Source: Castellaniella sp035707805
GTDB lineage: Bacteria > Pseudomonadota > Gammaproteobacteria > Burkholderiales > Burkholderiaceae_B
Direction: 5' to 3'
DNA length: 64,000 nt
Assembly: GCA_035707805.1 (NCBI GenBank)
Contig: DASSTS010000010.1
Coordinates: forward strand, 1 to 64,000
Shown here: positions 57,206-64,000 of the stretch, piece by piece
How positions within the stretch are numbered: position 1 is the first letter of the stretch
Layout: each line of letters opens with the position of its first letter
The notes under the pieces: model-generated
Databases searched by the model: none
What the model saw: only the letters and a program-made list of their open reading frames with translations
What the model was told of the DNA's origin: nothing
Translations under genes and position numbers: made by a program

Positions 57206-58762
57206 CTACGCCTGCCTGCGTGTAAAGTCTTTCGGCCGAAAACCGAATAAAAACAAGGTGCTGAAGTAGGCCAGCGCCGATGCGGCCAGCACGCCCAGCA
57301 GCCAGGCCGCGCGGGCGGCCGGGTGGGCGCCCAGGGCGATCCAGTCCAGACTGCGGTCGGCCCAGATCAGGACGCCGGCCAGTGCCAGCAGCGCCGGCAG
57401 CAGCTTCAGGATGAAGGCCCGCCAGCCCGGCAGTGGCGTGTAGAGCCCGCGCCGGCGCAGCAGCACCACGAGGGTGAGGGCATTGGCGCTCGCGCCCAGG
57501 CCGATGGACAGCGCCAGGCCGGCGTGGGCCAGCCAGGGCACCAGGGCCAGGTTCATCAATTGCGTGAAGACCAGCACCGCGATGGCGATGCGCACCGGCG
57601 TGCGGATGTCCTGCTTGGCGTAGAAGCCCGGCGCCAGGATCTTGATCGCCAGCAGTCCCAGCAGGCCCGCGGCGTAGGCGGTGACGGCCAGGCGCGTCTG
57701 CGCCACGTCGGCCGCCGAAAAGGCGCCGTAGTTGAACAGCGTGGCGACCAGCCCGTCGGACAGCAGCGCCATGCCCAGCGCCGCCGGCAGCCCCAGCAGC
57801 AGCACCAGGCGCAGGCCCCAGTCCAGCAGGGCGTTGTAGCCGCGATGATCGTCGCGCGAGTGGGCGGCCGACAGGCTGGGCAGCAGCACCGTGCCCAGCG
57901 CCACGCCCAGCAAGGCGGTGGGAAATTCCATCAGACGGTCGGCGAAGGACAGCCAGGTGACGCTGCCCGGCGCCAGCCAGGTGGCGATGTTGGTGTTGAT
58001 CAGCAGGGACAGCTGGGCGACGGACACGCCCAGGGTGGCGGGCAGCATCTGCCGCAGGATGCGGTGCACCGTGGGATCGCGCCACGCGGCCCGCAGGCCG
58101 TCGCCGTAGCGCGGCAGCAGGTCCAGCCGGCCCAGCGCGATCCACTGCACCGCCAGCTGCAGCACGCCGCCGGCCAGCACGCCGACGGCCAGCGCGTGGA
58201 TGGGCTGTTCCATGCGGTCGGACAGCAGCAGGCTCGCGCCGATCATGGACAGGTTAAGCAGCACGGGCGTGAAGGCCGGCACCGCGAAGCGGCTGAAGGT
58301 GTTCAGGACGCCGGAGGCGAAGGCCACCAGCGACATGCAGACGATGTAGGGAAACATCAGCCGCGTCATCCAGACCGCCTCGCCGAACTCGTGGGCGCGC
58401 GCGGCCGTGCGCATGCCGCTGGCCATGGCGGTGACCACCCAGGCCGAACCGAGAATGCCAGCCAGGGTCACGGCGCAGAGCGTGACGAAGAGCAGCAGGG
58501 CCACGCGGTCGAGCAGGCGGCGCAGGGATTCGTGGTCGCCGCGCTGGCGGACCTCGCCCAGGATGGGAACGAAGGCCTGGGAGAACGCGCCCTCGGCAAA
58601 CAGCCGGCGCAGCAGGTTGGGGATGCGGAAGGCGACCCAGAACGCGTCGGTCAGGGGGCCAGCCCCGTACACGCTGGCGATGAGCACATCGCGCAGCATG
58701 CCGGTGACGCGGGAAAACAGGGTCAGGCCGCTGATGGTGGCGGCCGAGCGCAACAGGCTCAT
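57206..58762 (-). CDS. murJ: Lipid II flippase MurJ
   Basis: Encodes 518 residues with about fourteen membrane helices. MSLLRSAATISGLTLFSRVTGMLRDVLIASVYGAG and AFWVAFRIPNLLRRLFAEGAFSQAFVPIL are the family signature, with the Arg residues that line the cavity. MurJ moves lipid-linked peptidoglycan precursor across the inner membrane. Lies upstream of rpsT on the same strand, the order also seen in related Burkholderiales. Confidence 0.97.
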   Translation of the reverse strand: MSLLRSAATISGLTLFSRVTGMLRDVLIASVYGAGPLTDAFWVAFRIPNLLRRLFAEGAFSQAFVPILGEVRQRGDHESLRRLLDRVALLLFVTLCAVTLAGILGSAWVVTAMASGMRTAARAHEFGEAVWMTRLMFPYIVCMSLVAFASGVLNTFSRFAVPAFTPVLLNLSMIGASLLLSDRMEQPIHALAVGVLAGGVLQLAVQWIALGRLDLLPRYGDGLRAAWRDPTVHRILRQMLPATLGVSVAQLSLLINTNIATWLAPGSVTWLSFADRLMEFPTALLGVALGTVLLPSLSAAHSRDDHRGYNALLDWGLRLVLLLGLPAALGMALLSDGLVATLFNYGAFSAADVAQTRLAVTAYAAGLLGLLAIKILAPGFYAKQDIRTPVRIAIAVLVFTQLMNLALVPWLAHAGLALSIGLGASANALTLVVLLRRRGLYTPLPGWRAFILKLLPALLALAGVLIWADRSLDWIALGAHPAARAAWLLGVLAASALAYFSTLFLFGFRPKDFTRRQA

Positions 58763-58780
58763 GTGGCCCTTACAGACGGA

Positions 58781-59539
58781 TCATTTCGGGGCCATGCGGA
58801 TGGCGCCATCCAGGCGGATGGTTTCGCCGTTGAGCATGTCGTTGTCCAGGATGCTGAGCACGAGCTTGGCGTAGTCCTCGGGACGGCCCAGGCGCGAGGG
58901 AAAGGGCACGCTGGCCGCCAGGGAATCCTGGACTTCCTGGGGCATGCCGAACAGCATGGGCGTGCCGAAGATCCCCGGCGCGATGGTCATGCAGCGCACG
59001 CCCAGGCGCGAGAGGTCGCGGGCGATGGCCAGCGTCATGCCGACGATCCCGGCCTTGGAGGCCGCGTAGGCGCTCTGGCCGATCTGGCCGTCGTAGGCGG
59101 CCACCGAGGCCGTATTGACGATCACGCCCCGTTCGCCCGTGGCCTGCGGCTCGTTGGCGGCCATGGCCTGGGCGGCCAGGCGGGCCATGTTGAAGGAGCC
59201 CACCAGGTTGATGTCGATCACGCGGCGAAACAGCGCGAGCTCGTGCGGGCCGGTCTTGCCGACGATGCGCGAGGCCGGCGCGATGCCGGCGCAGTTGACC
59301 AGGCCGCGCAGCGGACCCAGGGCGGCGGCGGCGTCCACGGCGGCCTGGGCGTCGGCCTCGGAGGTGACGTCGCAGTGCACGTAGGTCTGGCCGAGCTCGG
59401 CGGCCAGCGCCCGGCCGGCTTCGTCCTGGACGTCCGCCAGGACGACGCGGGCGCCTTGCGCCGACAGGGCACGGGCGGTGCCGGCGCCCAGGCCGGAGGC
59501 GCCGCCGGTGACGAGGATGGCTTGGTTGCGGATATCCAT
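58781..59539 (-). CDS. SDR, 3-hydroxyacyl-CoA dehydrogenase type 2-like
   Basis: Encodes 252 residues from the ATG at 59539. NAD loop LVTGGASGLGAGTARAL near residue 9, NCAGIAPASRIVGKTG near 85 and the catalytic region NTASVAAYDGQIGQSAYAASKAG near 140-165 with Tyr and Lys intact. The sequence resembles HSD10/type II 3-hydroxyacyl-CoA dehydrogenases of branched-chain or fatty-acid breakdown. It is cotranscribed in direction with adk and murJ, 13 bases after adk. Confidence 0.86.
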   Translation of the reverse strand: MDIRNQAILVTGGASGLGAGTARALSAQGARVVLADVQDEAGRALAAELGQTYVHCDVTSEADAQAAVDAAAALGPLRGLVNCAGIAPASRIVGKTGPHELALFRRVIDINLVGSFNMARLAAQAMAANEPQATGERGVIVNTASVAAYDGQIGQSAYAASKAGIVGMTLAIARDLSRLGVRCMTIAPGIFGTPMLFGMPQEVQDSLAASVPFPSRLGRPEDYAKLVLSILDNDMLNGETIRLDGAIRMAPK

Positions 59540-59552
59540 GGTGCGATCCGGA

Positions 59553-60221
59553 TCAGGCGGCCGTGTGGGCGCGCAGGATGTCGAGGATGCGTCCGCGGAT
59601 CTCGTCCACCGAGCCGACACCCGAAATCCTGGCATATTGCGGCGCCAGCGCATCGCCCGTGGCGGCCCACTGCGAGTAGTAGTCCACCAGGGGGCGGGTC
59701 TGCTCGCGGTAGACCGACAGGCGGTGGCGGACGGTCTCCTCGCGGTCGTCCTCTCGCTGGATCAGCGCCTCGCCGGTCTCGTCGTCCACGCCTTCGCGCT
59801 TGGGCGGGTTGAACTTGAGGTGGTAGGTACGGCCGCTGGCCACGTGGACCCGCCGTCCGCTCATGCGCTCGATGATGTTCTCTTCGGGCACGCTGATCTC
59901 GATCACGTAGTCCAGCGCAATGCGGGCGTCCTTGAGGGCGTCGGCCTGCGGAATGGTGCGCGGGAAGCCGTCGAACAGGTAGCCGGCGCGGCAGTCGGGC
60001 TGCGTCAGGCGGTCGCGCACCAGGCCGATGATGATGTCGTCGGACACCAGGCCGCCCTGGCCCATGATCTTTTTGGCTTCCAGCCCCAGCGGGGTCTGCG
60101 CCTTGACGGCGGCGCGCAGCATGTCGCCCGTCGAGATCTGCGGGATGCCGAACGCTTCGGTGATGAACGCGGCCTGGGTTCCCTTGCCCGCCCCCGGGGG
60201 GCCTAGCAGAATCAAGCGCAT
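59553..60221 (-). CDS. adk: Adenylate kinase
   Basis: Encodes 222 residues, the long-type enzyme. P-loop GPPGAGKGT at residues 7-15, ISTGDMLR near 29, DGFPRT near 84 and a LID domain near 120-160 that lacks zinc-binding cysteines. Adk equilibrates AMP, ADP and ATP. Follows kdsB on the same strand by 74 bases. Confidence 0.98.
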   Translation of the reverse strand: MRLILLGPPGAGKGTQAAFITEAFGIPQISTGDMLRAAVKAQTPLGLEAKKIMGQGGLVSDDIIIGLVRDRLTQPDCRAGYLFDGFPRTIPQADALKDARIALDYVIEISVPEENIIERMSGRRVHVASGRTYHLKFNPPKREGVDDETGEALIQREDDREETVRHRLSVYREQTRPLVDYYSQWAATGDALAPQYARISGVGSVDEIRGRILDILRAHTAA

Positions 60222-60295
60222 GATTTCCTCCGTAGGTATTTTTTCAAATTTTTCCGATTATGCCGCAACGCAGCATATCGTGCAGGAATAATTCC

Positions 60296-61057
60296 CTATA
60301 TGGTCGCAAACAGCGCGCGGACGCGGGCCAGGTCTTCCTCGGTGTCGACGCCGCGCGCCGGCAGCGCCTGGGCCGGATGCACGAAGATGGGAAAGCCCTG
60401 TTCCAGCGCACGCAGCTGTTCCAGGGATTCGATGCGTTCGAGCCGGCCCGGCGGCAGTTCCGGAAAGGCGCGCAGAAAGCCCGCGCGATAGGCATACAGG
60501 CCGATGTGGTGCAGGGCCGGCAGTCCCGGCGCCAGCCGCTGCCGGCCATCGGCCAGCGCGTCGCGCGCCCAGGGGATCGGGGCGCGGGAAAAATACAGCG
60601 CCCGGTTGCGGCTGTCGCAGACGACCTTCACGGCATTGGGATCGAAAAGCGCCTGGGCCTCGAGGATGGGAGCGGCGCAGGTGGTGATGGCCGCCTCGGG
60701 GTGCTGTTGCAGCAGCGCCGCCACGGCATCGATCAGGGCCGGGTCGATCAGCGGTTCGTCGCCCTGGACGTTGACCACGGTGGCCTCGTCGGCCAGGGAC
60801 AGTTGCTGCGCGACCTCGGCCAGGCGGTCGGTGCCGGTCGGGTGGTCGGCGCGCGTCAGCAGGCATTCGATGCCGTGCTGTCCGGCCGCGCGGACGATGT
60901 CGGCGTGGTCCGTGGCGATTAACACCCGCTCGGCGCCCGAGCGCGCAGCCTGCTGCGCCGTGCGCACCACCATCGGCAGGCCGCCGATGTCCAGCAGCGG
61001 CTTGCCCGGCAGACGGGTCGAGGCGGCGCGCGCCGGGATGACGACGATGAAGCTCAT
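60296..61057 (-). CDS. kdsB: 3-deoxy-manno-octulosonate (CMP-Kdo) cytidylyltransferase
   Basis: Encodes 253 residues. VVIPARAASTRLPGKPL at the N-terminus, DHADIV near residue 50 and NVQGDEPLID near 96 are the CMP-Kdo synthetase signature; it activates Kdo for lipopolysaccharide core. Its ATG overlaps the stop codon of the small Trm112-like gene by four bases (ATGA). Confidence 0.97.
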   Translation of the reverse strand: MSFIVVIPARAASTRLPGKPLLDIGGLPMVVRTAQQAARSGAERVLIATDHADIVRAAGQHGIECLLTRADHPTGTDRLAEVAQQLSLADEATVVNVQGDEPLIDPALIDAVAALLQQHPEAAITTCAAPILEAQALFDPNAVKVVCDSRNRALYFSRAPIPWARDALADGRQRLAPGLPALHHIGLYAYRAGFLRAFPELPPGRLERIESLEQLRALEQGFPIFVHPAQALPARGVDTEEDLARVRALFATI

Positions 61058-61236
61058 GTCCGGGCCGGCTCCGGGTCGAGCGCGCGGGCCTCGTCGGGCA
61101 GCATCACGGGAACGCCGTCGCGCACGGGAAAGGCCAGGCGGTCGGCGGGGCAGACCAGTTCCTGGTGTTCGCGGTCGTGGCGCAGCGCGCCCTTGCAGAC
61201 CGGGCACACGAGGATCTGCAGCAATCGGTTTTCCAT
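61054..61236 (-). CDS. Trm112-family small zinc-binding protein (YcaR-like)
   Basis: Encodes 60 residues. LLQILVCPVCKGALRH and LVCPADRLAFPVRDGVPVML form the small Trm112 zinc-finger-like fold; three cysteines are seen here, one short of the classical four. In bacteria this gene typically sits between lpxK and kdsB and its role is unclear. Translationally coupled to kdsB. Confidence 0.86.
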   Translation of the reverse strand: MENRLLQILVCPVCKGALRHDREHQELVCPADRLAFPVRDGVPVMLPDEARALDPEPART

Positions 61237-61268
61237 GGCGAAATCAGGAGGTTGGCGAAAGCCACAGT

Positions 61269-62351
61269 TTAATGCCTGCCGGGATCCTTGTGCGGCAAAG
61301 TGCCGGCGCGGGCCCGCAGCAGGGATTCCAGGCCGGACAGCCAGTCGGGGTCGGAGAATGCGGGCGCGGCATGGACGGCCCACAGGCGGGGGTCGATGGG
61401 CGGGGTGTATTTGACCGCGTCCTTGGCCGTCACGAGGACCGGGCCCGCTGGCAGCGCCTGCAGCGCGGCCGGCGGCGGCGCCCGATGATCGGGGCTGGCC
61501 AGCGTGCGCGTCAGCGCGAGACCCGCCTGTTCGAGCATGGCGAAGAACCGCCCGGGCTGGCCGATGCCGGCGGCGGCGCTGCACGGCGCGCCGCGATGGG
61601 CGGCCAGCCAGTCCGCCCAGGCGACCCGCCGGCCGCTGGCCAGGTGCTCCAGGTGATCCGGCTGCAGCGTCATGGTCAGGCGGCGCGCGCGGTCCGCCGC
61701 GCGGGGCGGATCCGTGGGCGCGGTCTCGCCCGCGCCCAGCTGGGTGATCAGCCAATCGGCCTTCAGCCGGCGTTCGGGCGGCTCGCGCAGCGGCCCGGCC
61801 GGCAGCAGCCGGCCGTTGCCCACGCCGCGCGCATCCTGCACGATGATCTCGATGTCCCGCGCCAGCGCGGCATGCTGCAGCCCGTCGTCGGCGATCAGGA
61901 CGTCGATCTCGGGGTGCGCCCGCAGCAAGGCGGCGGCGGCCAGGGCCCGGCGGGGGTGCACGGCCACCGGCGCCCCGGTGGCGGCGTGCAGCAGCGCGGG
62001 TTCGTCGCCCAGATGGGCGCTGTCGGCCGCCTCGTCGCTGAGCCGGGGGCCGGCGCCCGGCCGGGTGCCGTAACCCCGGCTGAGAATGCCCGGATGCCAG
62101 CCGCTGTCGCGCAGGAAACGGCACACGGCGGCGGCCACGGGCGTCTTGCCGGTGCCGCCGACCAGGATGTTGCCGATGACGATCACAGGGACGGGGGCCC
62201 GCCAGGCCGCGGCCGCCTGGCGGGACTGGCGCCGTGCGGCCAAGCGGCCGTACAGCCAGGACAGCGGCGCCAGCAGGGTGCTGGCCGCGCCCCGGGCACG
62301 CCACATGTCCTGCAGGCAGTCCTCCGCCCGGCGGCGCAGCGAGGGGCTCAC
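61269..62351 (-). CDS. lpxK: Tetraacyldisaccharide 4'-kinase LpxK
   Basis: Encodes 360 residues. An N-terminal membrane-associated helix precedes the P-loop VIGNILVGGTGKTP at residues 58-71. LpxK phosphorylates the 4' position of the lipid A disaccharide at the inner membrane. It overlaps exbD by four bases and is followed by the Trm112-like gene after 32 bases. Confidence 0.96.
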   Translation of the reverse strand: MSPSLRRRAEDCLQDMWRARGAASTLLAPLSWLYGRLAARRQSRQAAAAWRAPVPVIVIGNILVGGTGKTPVAAAVCRFLRDSGWHPGILSRGYGTRPGAGPRLSDEAADSAHLGDEPALLHAATGAPVAVHPRRALAAAALLRAHPEIDVLIADDGLQHAALARDIEIIVQDARGVGNGRLLPAGPLREPPERRLKADWLITQLGAGETAPTDPPRAADRARRLTMTLQPDHLEHLASGRRVAWADWLAAHRGAPCSAAAGIGQPGRFFAMLEQAGLALTRTLASPDHRAPPPAALQALPAGPVLVTAKDAVKYTPPIDPRLWAVHAAPAFSDPDWLSGLESLLRARAGTLPHKDPGRH

Positions 62352-62761
62352 GGGCGTCCCTGGGTCAGGAAGGACACGCGGCTGATCCCCGCCTGGCGGG
62401 CGGCTTCCAGCGCCCGCACCACGTCGGCGTGCGACGCCCGCCCGTCGGCGTCGATGCGCAGGGCGGCGTCTGGATGACCGGCCGCGGCCTGACGCAGCGC
62501 CTGGGCCAGGGCCGCGTCGTCCGGCGCCTCGATGTAGCGGCCGTCGAGCGCGTACTGGCCGTCGCGGCTGACGGCCAGCTCCAGTGCGGAATCCGTGTCG
62601 GGGGCCTGCGCCTGCGCCTTGGGCAGCGTGATCGGCAGCTGGCGCACCTGCGTGAACGAGGTCGAGGCGGCCAGGAAGATCAGGATCACCAGCAGGACGT
62701 CGATGAGGGGGATCAGGTTGATCTCCGGCTCTTCGTGGGGGCGGCGGTGGTGGAAGTTCAT
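62348..62761 (-). CDS. exbD: ExbD/TolR-family biopolymer transport protein
   Basis: Encodes 137 residues. One membrane helix (about residues 14-36, INLIPLIDVLLVILIFLAASTSF) holds the proton-carrying Asp21, followed by a periplasmic domain. It acts with ExbB to power TonB-dependent uptake, or TolA. No tonB or tol genes are adjacent, so which system it serves is open. Overlaps lpxK by four bases and exbB by four. Confidence 0.95.
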   Translation of the reverse strand: MNFHHRRPHEEPEINLIPLIDVLLVILIFLAASTSFTQVRQLPITLPKAQAQAPDTDSALELAVSRDGQYALDGRYIEAPDDAALAQALRQAAAGHPDAALRIDADGRASHADVVRALEAARQAGISRVSFLTQGRP

Positions 62762-63363
62762 GCGGCGCGGCGATTGATCAGCCGGTCCAGGGTGCCGGCC
62801 TCGCGTTCCATCGTATGCAGGAAGTATTCGACGCGCGACCTGAAATAGCGGTGGAAGGCCAGGGCGGGAATGGCGATGAGGATACCGAAGCCGGTGTTGT
62901 AGAGCGCGATGGAGATGCCGTGGGCCAGCTGGGCGGGGTTGCCGCCGGCGGGATCATAGGCGCCGAAAATCTCGATCATGCCGACCACGGTGCCGAACAG
63001 CCCCAGCAGCGGGGCGATGACCGAGATCGTGGCCAGGCCGGCCAGGTAGCGGTTCAGGCGCCACGAGACGTCGCGTCCGACCGCCTCGATGGCGGCCTGG
63101 CGCCAGGCGTCGTCCTGGCGCCGCTGCGCGGCAACCTCGGCGAGGATGCGGCCCATGGGACTGTTGCGCGCCAGGCGCAGGACCGCGTCGGGCTCGTCCT
63201 GCTGGCGGCGCATGAGTTCGAGCACCTGTTCCGGCAGCCCCGCGGGCATGACCTGGCTGGCGCGCAGGGCCAGGAATCGTTCTATGATGATCGCCAGCGT
63301 GATGACCGAAGTGGCCACCAGCAGCCAGATCGGCCAGCCGGCCGCGTGGATGATGTCCAGCAA
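62758..63363 (-). CDS. exbB: ExbB/TolQ-family MotA-like proton channel protein
   Basis: Encodes 201 residues with three membrane helices, including LATISVIAPLLGLFGTVVGMIEIFGAYDP near residue 109 and HGISIALYNTGFGILIAIPALAFHRYF near 148, typical of ExbB/TolQ/MotA. No ATG is suitably placed: the first internal Met would lose the first helix. A TTG at 63363 preceded by AGGAA is the most likely start. Partners ExbD directly downstream. Confidence 0.92.
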   Translation of the reverse strand: MLDIIHAAGWPIWLLVATSVITLAIIIERFLALRASQVMPAGLPEQVLELMRRQQDEPDAVLRLARNSPMGRILAEVAAQRRQDDAWRQAAIEAVGRDVSWRLNRYLAGLATISVIAPLLGLFGTVVGMIEIFGAYDPAGGNPAQLAHGISIALYNTGFGILIAIPALAFHRYFRSRVEYFLHTMEREAGTLDRLINRRAA

Positions 63364-63746
63364 GATCGGGTTCCTATGAAGGGACGCCGCGGCGCGGCAA
63401 TCCCTTATTCTATCCTCCCGATCCGGGATGCGGCCCCCGGCGGCCGCTCGATCTCTTCCGGGCGGCCTGGGTCCGTGGTTCCGGGGGGCAAAGTCCCGTC
63501 CCGCAAGGCTTTCGGACCGGTATCCACAGAATCTGTGGATAATTCTGTGTATAAAGAGCGGCAGGCGCATGATTCAAGCCCTCCAGAGGTCGATTGGCTA
63601 TTTTTTGCACACTGTCATTTGTGTCTATATATCGTTTTAAATCATCGTCTTATGTCTGTTTCTTTAGGTTTCATGTCATGAATGCGTTGTGCAGGCCCGA
63701 AAATAGGCCTGTTTGACAAGAAACTGTTTTCTGTGGATAGGTTTTC
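63364..63746. other. Intergenic region between divergent exbB and xseA
   Basis: 383 bases with no convincing gene. It holds a GC-rich first half, a cluster of DnaA-box-like sequences at 63520-63554, an AT-rich tract at about 63592-63675 that stands out in this GC-rich genome, a small hairpin CAGGCC/GGCCTG (63692-63711), and a TTGACA at 63713-63718 that may be the xseA -35. Confidence 0.6.
63520..63554. promoter_or_regulatory. Cluster of three DnaA-box-like nonamers
   Basis: GTATCCACA (63520-63528, plus), TTATCCACA (63534-63542, minus) and TTATACACA (63546-63554, minus). The second and third match the consensus TTATNCACA exactly; the first has one mismatch. Their starts are 14 and 12 bases apart. 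A fourth near-match, CTATCCACA, lies at 63732-63740 on the minus strand over the presumed xseA promoter. Confidence 0.65.
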
Positions 63747-64000
63747 ATGGATTTTCCCGATACGAGCCCCGCCGCTGCTGCCTTTCCGGACGATGAAGCC
63801 GTGCTCACCGTGGCCCAGCTCAACCGCCGGGTGGCGCGCCTGCTGGACAGCGGTATTCCGCGCCTGTGGGTGAGCGGCGAGATCTCGAATTTCACGCGGG
63901 CGGCCTCGGGGCATTGGTATTTTTCCATCAAGGACGAGTCCGCCGCCGTGCGGGCGGTGATGTTCCGGGGCCGGGCCCAGGCCGTGGGGTTCGTGCCCGA
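63747..64000 (+). CDS. xseA: Exodeoxyribonuclease VII large subunit, N-terminal part
   Basis: The first 84 residues are seen; the gene runs off the window. AVLTVAQLNRRVARLLDSGIPRLWVSGEISNFTRAASGHWYFSIKDESAAVRAVMFRG is the N-terminal OB-fold signature of XseA. With XseB it degrades single-stranded DNA in both directions. Start chosen at the ATG at 63747; the presumed -10 (GGATAG) is so close to it that the mRNA may be nearly leaderless, but the promoter match is weak. Confidence 0.95.
   Translation, partial: MDFPDTSPAAAAFPDDEAVLTVAQLNRRVARLLDSGIPRLWVSGEISNFTRAASGHWYFSIKDESAAVRAVMFRGRAQAVGFVP

Noticed and set aside
57323..59812. An 829-codon open frame opposite murJ and the SDR
   Set aside because: Shadow of real genes; translation is almost entirely Gly, Gln, Arg, His and Ala without a domain.
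63520..63746. Chromosomal replication origin
   Set aside because: DnaA boxes and an AT-rich tract are present, but dnaA, dnaN, gyrB, rpmH or parAB are not near; exbB and xseA flank it. I keep it as a DnaA-site cluster only.

Overview
The window is GC-rich, densely coded chromosomal DNA. It looks like a motile betaproteobacterium of the order Burkholderiales, most likely family Alcaligenaceae (Bordetella/Achromobacter/Castellaniella type). The grounds are family-level recognition of gene orders (exbB-exbD-lpxK-trm112-kdsB-adk-SDR-murJ, and rpsT/argF/DUF3579/argG) and of the flagellar cluster. Genus cannot be fixed from sequence alone. I see no prophage, CRISPR array, plasmid gene or intact insertion sequence.

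Layout. 1-2.7 kb: two tandem methyl-accepting chemotaxis proteins, the first truncated by the window edge. 2.7-9.2 kb: an exported PIG-L-type deacetylase, then on the minus strand alaS-tusA and rpsP-rimM-trmD, then a hemerythrin-domain gene whose promoter carries a large NsrR-like palindrome. 9.3-26.3 kb: flagellar genes. fliA and fliE are on the minus strand; flaG-fliD-fliS-fliT-(fliK-like)-(flhB C-domain) and fliF-G-H-I-J-K-L-M-N-O-P-Q-R are on the plus strand. A near-perfect sigma-28 promoter precedes flaG and another precedes the chemoreceptor at 26.9-28.7 kb, so filament/chaperone genes and at least one receptor probably share FliA control. 28.9-34.9 kb: a ddpX-ddpABCDF-type D-Ala-D-Ala dipeptide operon.

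34.9-43.1 kb is a mosaic of transport, redox and regulatory genes: an ArsR regulator with an MFS exporter, an NCS2 nucleobase permease with an unusual soluble C-terminal domain, two SDRs (one without the catalytic Tyr/Lys), LysE, LysR and Lrp/AsnC regulators, and a PhzF-like isomerase. 43.2-53.3 kb is an acid-sugar catabolic island: KDG kinase, KDPG aldolase, a XylX-like FAH dehydratase, a TRAP transporter, a XylD-like Fe-S dehydratase, a GlcD/DLD-type flavoprotein and an IclR regulator. The enzymes suggest uptake of an aldonate, dehydration to a 2-keto-3-deoxy acid, then either phosphorylation and aldol cleavage to pyruvate plus a triose phosphate, or a second dehydration of the pentonate type. 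Paired palindromes between the divergent eda and FAH genes are candidate operators.

53.4-64 kb: housekeeping genes: tRNA-Ala(CGC), argG, a DUF3579 gene, argF, rpsT, murJ, an SDR, adk, kdsB, a Trm112-like gene, lpxK, exbD and exbB. They end at a cluster of DnaA-box-like sequences beside an AT-rich tract just before xseA, which runs off the end. Several long open frames opposite real genes are codon-usage shadows and are not annotated.
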